The position numbers were made by a program, and so were the translations under genes. The notes beneath the pieces are model-generated. The model saw only the letters and a list, made by a program, of their open reading frames with translations, did not search any database and was not told where the DNA came from. From contig JAUHXC010000035.1 of the NCBI GenBank assembly GCA_030427205.1, positions 1 to 64,000 of the forward strand: a DNA stretch of 64,000 bases. The letters run 5' to 3'. This DNA comes from a bacterium. Its GTDB lineage: Bacteria > Myxococcota_A > Bradymonadia > UBA7976 > UBA1532. Shown piece by piece: positions 44,201-50,754 of the stretch. Position 1 is the first letter of the stretch. Every line of letters begins with the position of its first letter.

Positions 44201-47001
44201 GGCTGTATCGGGAGACCGAGCAGTGGGTCGACCTGGCCGAGGTCTACGACAAGCACCTCGCGGTCATCCAGGACCCGGACACCGTGGTGCTCATGCGCAC
44301 CGCGTTGGCCGAGATCCACCGTGGGCCGCTGTCGGACCCCCAGGCGGCGATCGACGCGCTGACGCCGATCCTCGAGCTGGTGCCCGACCACCTCGCGACG
44401 CTGCAGACCCTCAGCGGGCTGTACGCCGAGGTCGAGGACTGGAGCCACGCGATCGACGTGATCAGCCGCGAGGCGAACCAGATCCACGATCGCGGCACCC
44501 AGCTCGACCGGCAGTATCAGGTCGGCCGGATCTACCAGCAGAAGCTGGGCGATCTCGACCAGGCGGAGGTCTGGTTCAAGAACGCGCTGCAGTTCGACCC
44601 CAACTACCTGCCGGCCCTCGAGGGTCTGCAGGAGGTCTACGAAGGCCGCGGGGAGTGGACCGAAGCGATCCGCATGCTGCAGATGATGGAGGCGGCGACC
44701 AAGGTCTTCGCCGAGAAGAGCAAGTACCTCTTCGCCATCGGCCGGATCTACGAGAAGCACATCGACGAACGCACGATGGCCATCGACTACTACGAGCAGG
44801 CGATGGACATGTCTCCGGACAACGCCGACGCCGCCGAGCCGCTGGTCGATGTCTACTGGGCCGACAAGAACTGGGCCCGGGCCGAGCCGCTGCTCGACCT
44901 GATGCTGCAGGGCAAGCAGGACGCCGACATCCGCGAGCTGCAGCAGCTCAACTACCGGATCGGCTTCTGCGCCGAGCAGCTGCGCAAGGACGAGAAGGCC
45001 CTGGCCCACTATCGTCAGGCCTACGAGCTGGACAGCACCCACCTGCCGACGCTGCAGGGCATGGGCAACCTGCTGTTCCGCCACGAGGACTGGGACCGCG
45101 CGTTCAAGATCTACCAGACGATTCTGGTGCACCACCGCGACAGCCTCGACGAGGCGCAGGTGGTGGGCATCTTCCACCAGCAGGGGCAGATCAAGCTCAA
45201 GCTGGGCGAGCGGCGCAAGGCGCTGGACTTCTTCCGCAAGGCGCTGGAGATCGACCCCCAGAACACCGAGATCCTCAAGGCGCTCATCGAGCTGCACGAG
45301 GCGCGCAACGACTGGGAAGACGTCATCCACTACCGGCGGCAGGTGGCGGCGCTCATCGCCGACCCCCACGAGAAGTTCACCGCCCTGGTGGGCATCGGCG
45401 ACATCCTCGCCGAGCAGATGAACAATACCCGGCTGGCGGTGGACGCCTATAACGACGCCCTCGAGGCTCAGCCGGGCAGCCGGCTGGTGCTCGGCAAGCT
45501 CATCGGGCTGCACGAGGCCGCCGAGAACTGGCCGGCGATGGTCGAGGTGCTCAGCCAGCTCGCCGAGCAGGAGACCAACCCCCAGCGCAAGTCGAAGTAC
45601 TGGTGCGGCGTGGCGACCCTGCAGCGGGAGAAGCTGCGGGACAACTTCATCGCGGTGCGCTCGTTCGACAAGGGCCTCGAGGCCGACCCGGGCAACCTGC
45701 GGGCGTTCCAGGCGATCGACCAGATCCTCACCGAGGAGCGGGACTACGAGCGCCAGGACCGCTACTACCGCAAGATGCTCAAGCGGGCCACCGAGGCCGG
45801 GCTCGACGACGGGCTGGTCTTCTCGCTGTCGAAGAACCTCGGCGAGATCAACCGCACCCGGCTCGAGCGCTTCGGCGAGGCGATCAAGGCCTACAAGATC
45901 GCGCTGACCAAGAAGCCCGACGACGCCGGCACCCACGGCATCCTGGCCGAGCTGTACGAGCGCGAAGACCAGATCGACAAGGCGATCGCGCAGCACTACA
46001 CGCTCATCAACCTCAACCCGCGCAGCGTCGAGAGCTACCAGGAGCTGCGCCGGTTGTTCATGGACGTGGGCAAGTACGACGAGGCGTGGTGCGTCTGCCA
46101 GGTGCTGGTCTTCCTCAATCAGGCCAGCCAGGACGAGCGGCTGTTCTACGAGAAGTACCGCTCGCGCACGCTCAAGCAGGCCCAGCGCCAGCTCGACCAG
46201 CGCCACTGGGGGCTGATCTTCCACCCGGAGAAGAGCCCGCTGCTCGACCACCTCTTCCAGCAGCTGTACCTGTACACGCTGCCGGTGGTGGCCAAGAACC
46301 ACAAGCAGTTGGGGCTGCACAAGCGCAAGACGGTGCTCAATACCGACGACCAGACGCCCTTCAACAGCGTGATGAAGTACGTCTCGCATACGACCCGGCT
46401 GCCGACGCCCGAGGCGCATCGCGACCCGCAGAACCGTCCGGGGCTGCGGCTGGTCGAGCTCAACCCGCCGGCGATGCTCGTCGGGCCCGACATGGTCTCG
46501 GGGCGCAAGCCGCAGGAGCTGGCGTTCGCCGGGTCGAAGCAGCTGTTCCTCTCGGGGCAGTCGAACTTCCTGGCGAACCTCGGCGAGAGCTACGAGCAGC
46601 GCAAGATGTACCTGACCACCATCGTGTACACCTTGATGAAGCTGGTGAAGCCCGACGCCAACGTGCAGTTCGACCCGAACCTGCTCGAGCAGTGGGCCAA
46701 GACCATCCAGCCGGCGGCGCGGGCCGAGATGGCCAAGCTCATCCAGAAGGCGAGCACCAACCCCAAGCTGCACCTCAACGTCAGCAAGTGGCTCGAGACG
46801 GTGGAGCACACCGGCAACCGCCTGGGTCTGGTGCTGGCCAACGACCTGGGCGCGGCGGTGCAGGTCATCAAGAACGAGGCCGGCTCGTTCAGCCGGGCGC
46901 CGGTGCAGGACCGCATCCGCGAGCTGGTGCTCTTCGCGCTGTCGGAGAACTACTTCAAGCTGCGTCAGGCCCTGGGGCTGGCCATCGGTCAGGCCCGCTG
47001 A
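35245..47001 (+). CDS. Giant TPR-repeat protein (3918 residues)
   Basis: One uninterrupted 11.8-kb gene. No signal peptide or membrane helix, so probably cytoplasmic. Residues 1-250 are TPR-like; 253-316 is a disordered Glu/Pro/Ala/Asp stretch; about 320-3640 is a solenoid of very many TPR-like units with a recurrent theme such as IEAYRxVLExDPDNxxALEALERLYxxxEQWxEL. The last 270 residues (about 3648-3918) are different: non-repetitive, with GLHKRKTVLNTDD, PAMLVGPDMVSGRKPQELAF, and an end in SENYFKLRQALGL. Similar giant TPR proteins occur in Myxococcota; Myxococcus AgmK/GltI is of comparable size, but I see no proof of orthology. ATG at 35245. Confidence 0.93.
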   Translation: MTERIRELFDAVIEDPSNREASGELEALLREQESWEELNQLYIHLAEHEVDDLEARAGYLRKAGAVSRDRLEDLGTAVQLFSASLEGEGLDPGGVLETLAEMRRLLLVLGEWDSYFEVADAELQRVEEPAARGALIFQMAQILDERVGDRSRALEYYEAAYQTDPQNLDAVAAARRIHRDVDNLEMVVQLMQYELENAGDDARRLSVLSEMANLYLVDLGEHEAAVPVLQEIVRLDPENADARARLEALGVGDEDEAGPESTVETDIESTTEPEAAPEPAPPAEPTPAPAAAAPEPLAPEPEVEDDDEDEDEALDRLSALELEAMARTASGARAHDLYGRAAAALEPGDDEFTRLYLAAVEADAGEVEVYWAAGRSFEGSDEVKASVAAGLDALAESNARGDAVAAHRLVFGAAHLGEERTVDYKLREMAKKSDDPAVVRWQTVRLVEAGKWRNVQQVFAKEAGGSPAEARVVALRQMARLAEKRLGDQEKAADFWRQVHQADKADKAARKALLRLYEALGKEKELIDVLRVVIDDIPEGRTQKKLDGLRRLAGLVANQPRQDAQVVQIYSEILALDPEDAEAPALLIEKYEAMRRWPDLIGVLETQFERAEGQDKIDFGVQIAQLYLGRLRNQAEAIKAFEGVLELDPENKEALEALDGMYEKRRDWDNLIATRQRIADLADDIDARLEGYKALAAYADKKIRRPNITQALWEKVREIAPEDADALRALVGAYEQGKNFEELVETIDILVDLVDGKKEQIDLLQKSGSVLQDRMDDKARSVPIWQRLLELDPNNRRAGDSLKKALVELGDWDALETFYADQRNGWAELVRLLEGQVGVQKEDAVKIDLLFRAARIYEEQTEQQDRAVRALERVLQTEPGNVEAARRLEPIYTETEDHRKLVGVLEVLLHDEQEPEQRRVLMLRSAELAEQHMRNTEGAFHWIRQVIAEHPADAKAREELVRLGEVTGDWQAVHDDLAEALDKVPEMAPAEVDPSEAQLAILLELGRILDQQMGAHDGSLGRYHQALEIDPDNRQALDAVEQLYTRAMNWHELLGVLDRKLALAEEVDERKELHRKAGLIFENQLEDAMSAIERYRNVVDEDPADRDALEALRRLYESSEQFHELHEVLGKLRQMALDDEDAEQAVALQMVRAIIELHHLDQTPQAIATFREILEGDAGHDGARQALEGLLEDTQYRGEVSGILEPIYRDAAAWENLAVVLEIQLEESYEADRRIELLERIGLLHVERTSDIERAFEAFARMFREAPHSETAIEQLAKLADVADGWEVLAELMEQVLPEVPDEALARQLLSRLAEIYENRLDNAEQAIDAHRRALDIEPEDRPAIEALDRLYTRTEQWIELLAIYRRKLELTEEPEAREALQFQIANLLEAMLGEPREAIAVYNEIIDVDPENGRALEALDRLYGQEEMWSELADILGRRLALIEDAGAQVELRVRLGEVRETKLSNFDMAIETYREILEVDPDNAAAIGALERLSEDPTFRPAIADILEPIYQRQDDWQKLIQVYEIQREFSPDETRKVELLHQIADLHQTRGADAVSAFQSYARAFQVDPSHEETLGHLHRIAGALELWADLAEVYEMQVPEILDPEVATAIHKRVAEVQLRQLQDYEGARSHYEAAYQADDTDMAVIEALEEIYRTSELWHELVSVLYRKAELTEEVGPKKALYFQIAGLNEEMLGDPYRAVEALRTVRELDPVDGQALDELERLFNGMEQWEDLLEVLHRKAELTEDIETRKRIYYAIGASCEMQLDDPMRAVDTYNAVLEWDADDLEALGSLERLYGKLEYWEDLQKVLARQVDLVPAEQKLDIRFRVAQLHEIHLLDVETAIEGYKGILDEQPAHEASIEALEGLIRQDREARMAAEVLEPVLTKAGNWTRMIEVWRALLEVTMDLEVRSNLRMRIGQAYEDMLADSENAFTAYGDAFREDPTQEAAMVALERVAKNAEMWQPFVEQVEAQLVAIPSEYVARDLYLRVARAFEEELGDAEAAIQRFRRVLEIDPDHEVAILALDRLYQKVGSWPELAEILQLRVERAEDEQRVPLLLRLGALFETALDEISQSITAYKDVLDLKEEEPEAVAALERMFAAGHEQPVIGEVLEPIYLQNEQWAKLHDLLQALLAHLMPGEDRMRSMHRLAEMSLEQLEDKERGFIWYGEAFKEVPEDEHSRNALKELAEELGAWENLVAIYTEGLENTQDFELIRTSCHDMAVIYREKLQNDEMAESMYQHVLTQIDPTDARSLKGLDVLFEEQGRWPELIDILRREVEVTYDEPELIALMYRLGQLYERQAELEAAVEEYNGILARQPNHPDALARLEQIYVVQESWAPLYEVYARQAENAEEDMALRAGILAAQANLAGNFLDRTFDAVDLWSQVLDLRGEDAEALMALEGLYQVQESWRELVDVCERQVNLLDNDQQREKQLYAKLGRVWGDYLERERNALENWHKVLEIDPNDEDALWAVRELYDRVDEQPRVAEFDHKLLALLPGDDMRRVELFRQLGELNMGVLEDEGQAIWSWTQLLALEPYDPQAIGCLEDLYQQAENWDACVQILERKVEITEDPYDKVSILFRAAEMYEEQLADAGGAQSAYQKVVEVQPDNFDAYDNLERLYEGGEQWEALVDLLLARLAVTAELPEMLDIYERTAKVLEERLGNIEGAFKVLSMAFEASLDDERFGAELARIAEMGNFWGPLIETYQQVINAMGEVPESVPLRVRVARWWDGKLQQPEHANTHYEMALTIEPDNVDALTARELLLERYEQWEMVAAILQRKVELVQTDEESKASYEKLARILERYLDRPDEAIEAYRQVLLVDAADLPSLQALEGLYTIRLRWQELIDVLLNQAAVLEDTTQVVEKYLQVGELWETRLDSPERAIEAYRNALAADEACVDAMRALERLYAQLDQWTELLDVYELMLQVAADDSDRLRIYRQIAEIQETRVQDRYATVDAYRSMMEIAPGDPHAVQALDRLYRETEQWVDLAEVYDKHLAVIQDPDTVVLMRTALAEIHRGPLSDPQAAIDALTPILELVPDHLATLQTLSGLYAEVEDWSHAIDVISREANQIHDRGTQLDRQYQVGRIYQQKLGDLDQAEVWFKNALQFDPNYLPALEGLQEVYEGRGEWTEAIRMLQMMEAATKVFAEKSKYLFAIGRIYEKHIDERTMAIDYYEQAMDMSPDNADAAEPLVDVYWADKNWARAEPLLDLMLQGKQDADIRELQQLNYRIGFCAEQLRKDEKALAHYRQAYELDSTHLPTLQGMGNLLFRHEDWDRAFKIYQTILVHHRDSLDEAQVVGIFHQQGQIKLKLGERRKALDFFRKALEIDPQNTEILKALIELHEARNDWEDVIHYRRQVAALIADPHEKFTALVGIGDILAEQMNNTRLAVDAYNDALEAQPGSRLVLGKLIGLHEAAENWPAMVEVLSQLAEQETNPQRKSKYWCGVATLQREKLRDNFIAVRSFDKGLEADPGNLRAFQAIDQILTEERDYERQDRYYRKMLKRATEAGLDDGLVFSLSKNLGEINRTRLERFGEAIKAYKIALTKKPDDAGTHGILAELYEREDQIDKAIAQHYTLINLNPRSVESYQELRRLFMDVGKYDEAWCVCQVLVFLNQASQDERLFYEKYRSRTLKQAQRQLDQRHWGLIFHPEKSPLLDHLFQQLYLYTLPVVAKNHKQLGLHKRKTVLNTDDQTPFNSVMKYVSHTTRLPTPEAHRDPQNRPGLRLVELNPPAMLVGPDMVSGRKPQELAFAGSKQLFLSGQSNFLANLGESYEQRKMYLTTIVYTLMKLVKPDANVQFDPNLLEQWAKTIQPAARAEMAKLIQKASTNPKLHLNVSKWLETVEHTGNRLGLVLANDLGAAVQVIKNEAGSFSRAPVQDRIRELVLFALSENYFKLRQALGLAIGQAR

Positions 47002-47026
47002 GCCGCCGCGCGCGGCCCTGCTGAGC

Positions 47027-47053
47027 CGGGCGGGCTCTGAACGAGCCCGCCCG
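47027..47053 (+). terminator. Strong GC hairpin after the giant gene
   Basis: Perfect 11-bp stem CGGGCGGGCTC (47027-47037) and GAGCCCGCCCG (47043-47053) with a 5-base loop, 26 bases after the stop. No T-run follows. Confidence 0.6.
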
Positions 47054-47103
47054 CGCCCTCTCTCCGCTCTTCGCGGCCCTCTCTACACCCGACCCGAGGC
47101 GTT

Positions 47104-47952
47104 GTGACCGGCACCCTCTACGTCGTCGCCGTGCCCATCGGCAACCTCGAAGACATCACCCTGCGCGCGCGGCGCATCTTGTCCGAGGTCGACCGCATCG
47201 CCTGCGAAGATACCCGCCGCACCGGCAAGCTGCTCGAGCTGCTCGGCCTCGACCGCCGCCCGCTCGTCTCGCTCTACGACCACAACGAGACCCGCCGCAC
47301 CCCGCAGATCATCGAGGCGCTGCAGGCCGGCGACAGCATCGCGCTCGTCAGCGACGCCGGCACGCCCACCATCAGCGATCCCGGCTTCAAGGTGGTGCGC
47401 GCGGCGATCGACGAGGGCCTGCCGGTCGTGCCGATCCCCGGGGTCAGCGCGGTGACCACCGCCCTCTCGGTGGCCGGCCTGCCCACCGACCGCTTCCGCT
47501 TCGTCGGCTTCCCGCCGGCGAAGGGCAAAGCGCTGCGGGCCGCGCTCGAAGCGCTCGCCGGCGCCCGGGAGACGCTGGTCTTCTACGTCAGCCCCCACGG
47601 GCTCGAGCGATTCCTGGCCGCCGCCGAGGAGGCCTTCGGCGGCGGGCGGCCGGCGGTCATCGCCCGCGAGCTGACCAAGACCTACGAAGAGTTCCGCCGG
47701 GGCACGCTGGCCGAGCTGTGCGCCGATCCGGGCGTGGTGCGCGGCGAGATCGTGGTGCTCGTCGACGGCGCGCCGCCCGACGAAGCGCCCGCCGAGGCCG
47801 ACCTCGAAGCGGTGGTCGCCGGCCTGCTGGCCGATGGCTTCGCGCCGTCCAAAGCGGCCCGCGAAGCGGCGAAGCGCACCGGCGGCAGCCGGGACGCGGC
47901 CTATCGGCTGGCGGTCGCGCTGCGGTCCCGCGAGCGCGGAGACGACGGGTAG
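47104..47952 (+). CDS. rsmI: 16S rRNA (cytidine-1402-2'-O)-methyltransferase
   Basis: 282-residue tetrapyrrole-methylase-fold enzyme that 2'-O-methylates C1402 in the ribosomal P site. Signature LYVVAVPIGNLEDITLRARRIL, CEDTRRTGKLL, LVSDAGTPTISDPG, PIPGVSAVTTALSVAGLP and ARELTKTYEEFRRG. GTG start at 47104 with GAGG upstream. It is a single-gene unit beyond the giant gene's hairpin. Confidence 0.96.
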   Translation: MTGTLYVVAVPIGNLEDITLRARRILSEVDRIACEDTRRTGKLLELLGLDRRPLVSLYDHNETRRTPQIIEALQAGDSIALVSDAGTPTISDPGFKVVRAAIDEGLPVVPIPGVSAVTTALSVAGLPTDRFRFVGFPPAKGKALRAALEALAGARETLVFYVSPHGLERFLAAAEEAFGGGRPAVIARELTKTYEEFRRGTLAELCADPGVVRGEIVVLVDGAPPDEAPAEADLEAVVAGLLADGFAPSKAAREAAKRTGGSRDAAYRLAVALRSRERGDDG

Positions 47953-48122
47953 GGGGTCATCAGCGGGCGCGGGGCCTCGATCCGTTGTCGAATCCGGTCT
48001 ACGAGGCCGCTGGCATGCCCGCTGCGGCTCGATCGGCCCCCGACCCTGGGCCGCGGTCATGCATCCGGACCATGGCCGTAAGCGGGCATCCTGCGGCCGC
48101 CAAGGGCCGCGTGTCGGGTCGC
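47953..48122. other. Intergenic region with no recognised element
   Basis: 170 bases between the convergent rsmI and AGPS-like genes. It holds small inverted repeats (GCATGC, CCATGG, CCTCG/CGAGG) but no RNA gene or clear terminator. Confidence 0.5.
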
Positions 48123-49751
48123 TCAGCTGCCCTCAGCCAGCAGCGCGCCCGGGTTGAGGATGCCCGCCGGATCGAGCACCCGCCGCGCCGCCGCGAGCAC
48201 CGCCCCGAACGCGGCCGGGCGCTGACGCTCGGCCCACGGGCGATGCACCCGACCCACCGCGTGGTGGTGGGTGATCGTGCCGCAGTGGGTCAGAATGGCG
48301 TCGCTCGCCGCGTGCTTGATGCGGGCCCAATCCTCCAGCTCGGCCCCGGGCGTCGAAGGCACGATGAACGTGTAATACGGCGCCGGGCCATCGGGATAGA
48401 CGTGGGTGAAGCGGCAGCCGAGGTGCCCGCGCACGCCGCGGCTGCCTTGCTCGGCGGCGGTGAACACCGCGTCTTTCACTGCCCGGTGCAGCGTCGGAAA
48501 CGCGGCCCAGCTGCACGCCGTCTCGAAGGTATCGGCGACGATGCCCAGGGTGATCAGGCTCGATTGCAGGTAGGGCGCGTCGATGAAGGCGCTCTTCCAC
48601 AGCCCGCCGGCGCCGGCTGGCGCGTCGGCCGCGGCGCTGTGGCTGTCCGACAGGCGGGGGCCTTTGGGGCATCGCCCGCCGTGCTCGATGCCGATGGCCA
48701 CCGCCCGGGCGATCGGGGCGTCGAGCGGGTGGTCGGCCGACTCGAACGCCACGAGCAAGACATGCCGGGTGCCGACCATGTTGAGCATGGCCTCCCGCTT
48801 GTCGAGCAGCCGGCAGTTGGTGGGATGCAGACCCGATTGTGCCAGCGCCCGGGTGGCGGCCACCGCGTCGTCGAAGCGATCGAAGTGCAGCGCCGCCTTC
48901 GCCCGCCAGCGGGGCCGGGGGCGAACCCGCATCCAGGCGTCGGTGATGATGCCCAGCGTGCCCTCCGAGCCGAGGACCAGCCGATCGGGGCTCGGTCCGG
49001 CGCCCGAGCCGGGCAGGGCCCGGGTCTCGAAGAGGCCCGCGCCGGGGGTCAGCATACGCACCCCGGCCACCATGTCGTCGATGTGGGTGTAGACCGTGGC
49101 GAAGTGCCCGCCGGCGCGGGTGGCGATCCAGCCGCCGAGGGTCGAGAACTCGAACGACTGCGGGAAGTGGCGCAGCGTCAGGTCGTGTGGGGCCAGCGCC
49201 GCTTCGAGGGCCGGCCCGGTCATGCCCGCTTGCAGCCGCGCCAGCCGCGAGACCGGGTCGACCTCCAGGGCGGCGTCGAAGCGTTCGAGGTCGAGGCTGA
49301 CCCAGGGCCGCGCGCCAGCGTAGGTCACCCCGCCCACCACGCTCGTGCCGCCGCCGTATGGCACCAGCGCGACATCGTGCCCGGCGGCCCATTCGAAGAG
49401 CTGTGTCAGCTGCGCGTCGGTGGCCGGTCGGGCGACCAGATCGGGCGCCGGGCCGAAGTCGCCGGCGAAGCCGCGCAGCTGGTCGGGGTAGCTGCGGCCC
49501 CAGGTGTGGGTCACCCGGTCGGCGTGCTCGGCGCTCACCCAGCCCTCCGCGAGCCCGGCGGGCGGCGGCGCGATCCGGCTCGGCCGCAGCCGCACCGCGT
49601 CGAGCGGCACCGGATCACGATGGGCATTGGCCTCGACGCCGAAGAGCGCCGAGAGCTGCTTGCCCAGCGCGATGCGCCCCGCGCGGTCGGGCAGCTTGTC
49701 GGCGCGGCCCCAGGCCCAGTGGCTGCGCGCGGGATCGGTCTGCCTGCTCAT
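48123..49751 (-). CDS. FAD-dependent alkylglycerone-phosphate-synthase-like enzyme
   Basis: 542-residue member of the FAD-linked oxidase/VAO family closest in appearance to alkyl-DHAP synthase, which replaces the acyl of acyl-DHAP by a fatty alcohol to start ether lipids. FAD loop VPYGGGTSVVGG (about 130-141); HFPQSFEFSTLGGWIATRAGGHFATVYTHIDDMV (part); GLWKSAFIDAPYL; and the C-terminal active-site ITHHHAVGRVH near 491-501, all strong AGPS features. A related D-lactate/glycolate oxidase is the alternative. ATG with GGGAG upstream; 60 bases after the DUF218 gene on the same strand. Confidence 0.85.
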   Translation of the reverse strand: MSRQTDPARSHWAWGRADKLPDRAGRIALGKQLSALFGVEANAHRDPVPLDAVRLRPSRIAPPPAGLAEGWVSAEHADRVTHTWGRSYPDQLRGFAGDFGPAPDLVARPATDAQLTQLFEWAAGHDVALVPYGGGTSVVGGVTYAGARPWVSLDLERFDAALEVDPVSRLARLQAGMTGPALEAALAPHDLTLRHFPQSFEFSTLGGWIATRAGGHFATVYTHIDDMVAGVRMLTPGAGLFETRALPGSGAGPSPDRLVLGSEGTLGIITDAWMRVRPRPRWRAKAALHFDRFDDAVAATRALAQSGLHPTNCRLLDKREAMLNMVGTRHVLLVAFESADHPLDAPIARAVAIGIEHGGRCPKGPRLSDSHSAAADAPAGAGGLWKSAFIDAPYLQSSLITLGIVADTFETACSWAAFPTLHRAVKDAVFTAAEQGSRGVRGHLGCRFTHVYPDGPAPYYTFIVPSTPGAELEDWARIKHAASDAILTHCGTITHHHAVGRVHRPWAERQRPAAFGAVLAAARRVLDPAGILNPGALLAEGS

Positions 49752-49811
49752 GCTCGCTCCCTCGGTCTCTGCGGTTCGGGATCTCTGCGGTTCTGCCTCG
49801 CTGCGGCGACC

Positions 49812-50711
49812 TCAGCGGCCCACCAGCCGGGCCAGGTACTCCTTGAGCGCCACCTGCACCCGATAGTGCCCGCTGCCGGTGGGCACCAGCCCCACCGCGC
49901 TCGGCGGCGGGACGCGGCCGCGGAAGTCGGCGCCGATGGGCACCGGGTCGAGCCCATGCCCCCGGGCGAGCCGCAGCGCGCGGGGCATGTGCCACGCGCT
50001 GGTGACGATGCCGATGCGGGTCCAGCCTTCGGCGCGGGCCCGCTCGGCGAGCGCGGCGATCTCGGTGGCGGTATTGTGAGGGCCGGGCAGTGTCAGCAGC
50101 ACATCTCCTGTCACGCCCATGTCATGCAGCAGCGTCTGCGCCTCGGCGCCCAGGTCGCGGGTGCCGGCCTGATCGAGCCCGGCGATGCTGGTGCCGCTCG
50201 CCAGCAGCGTCGGCGCCATGCCCCGGGCGATCGCGACCGCCGCCACCCGCAGTCGATCGCCGTTGGCGGTGAGCTGCGCCCGCCCGTCGGGGCCGGGCTC
50301 GGTGCCGCCGCCGAGCACCATGATGACGTGCAATGACTCGTGGTCGATCGCCGAGAGCGGGGGGACGCCGCGCTCGAGCCGGGCGAAGAGCGCCCCGCCG
50401 AGCCAGGGGCTGCCCGCCGCCGTGAAGAGCAGCCAGACCGCGGCGATCAGCGCCGCTCGCCGCCGTCGACCGCCGCGCAGATCCGTCAGGATCAGTCCGT
50501 ACAGAATCAGCCAGATGAGCCCGACCGGCATGGCGAGGCGGATCAGCAGCTTGTCGATCATCGCCGGATGCGGCAGGGCGAAAACGGTGCCCGCGAGCAG
50601 GGCCAGCGTCAGCGATATACCCGGAATCAAACGCTTTCGGGCCACCTCGGGGGCGGCGCCCAGCCACCATGTACCGAATGCGAATATGGCGAAGAATGGC
50701 ACCAGGCTCAT
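49812..50711 (-). CDS. YdcF/ElyC-like DUF218 membrane protein
   Basis: 299 residues. Three to four N-terminal membrane helices (about 5-115), then a DUF218 domain (about 125-295: VIMVLGGGTEPGPDGRAQLTANGDRLRVA, AEAQTLLHDMGV, PGPHNTATEIAALAERARAEGWTRIGIVTSAWHMPRAL, parts). The family includes envelope-biogenesis factors acting on lipid-linked sugars; the reaction is not proven. ATG at 50711, with a TTG one codon earlier. Divergent from the lipoprotein gene at 50755. Confidence 0.85.
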   Translation of the reverse strand: MSLVPFFAIFAFGTWWLGAAPEVARKRLIPGISLTLALLAGTVFALPHPAMIDKLLIRLAMPVGLIWLILYGLILTDLRGGRRRRAALIAAVWLLFTAAGSPWLGGALFARLERGVPPLSAIDHESLHVIMVLGGGTEPGPDGRAQLTANGDRLRVAAVAIARGMAPTLLASGTSIAGLDQAGTRDLGAEAQTLLHDMGVTGDVLLTLPGPHNTATEIAALAERARAEGWTRIGIVTSAWHMPRALRLARGHGLDPVPIGADFRGRVPPPSAVGLVPTGSGHYRVQVALKEYLARLVGR

Positions 50712-50742
50712 CAAGACTTCACTCGAACTGCCAATTTCGGGC

Positions 50743-50754
50743 TATACTGCCGAC
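50743..50754 (+). promoter_or_regulatory. -10 element placing transcription start at the ATG
   Basis: TATACT (50743-50748) followed by six bases and the ATG at 50755. No convincing -35. A start at the A of the ATG would give a leaderless mRNA. Confidence 0.35.

Noticed and set aside
36000..46000. Tandem DNA repeat or assembly duplication in the giant gene.
   Set aside because: Adjacent units differ too much at DNA level; only protein themes recur.
34981..46809. A 3942-codon open frame antisense to the giant TPR gene.
   Set aside because: It mirrors the giant gene; strong G/C-ending codon bias makes stop codons rare in the opposite frame. Its product is Leu/Val/Asp/Gly/His-rich low complexity with no domain, whereas the sense frame has clear TPRs.
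47953..48122. Possible RNA gene in the gap after rsmI.
   Set aside because: Only short inverted repeats; no cloverleaf, conserved motif or terminator.
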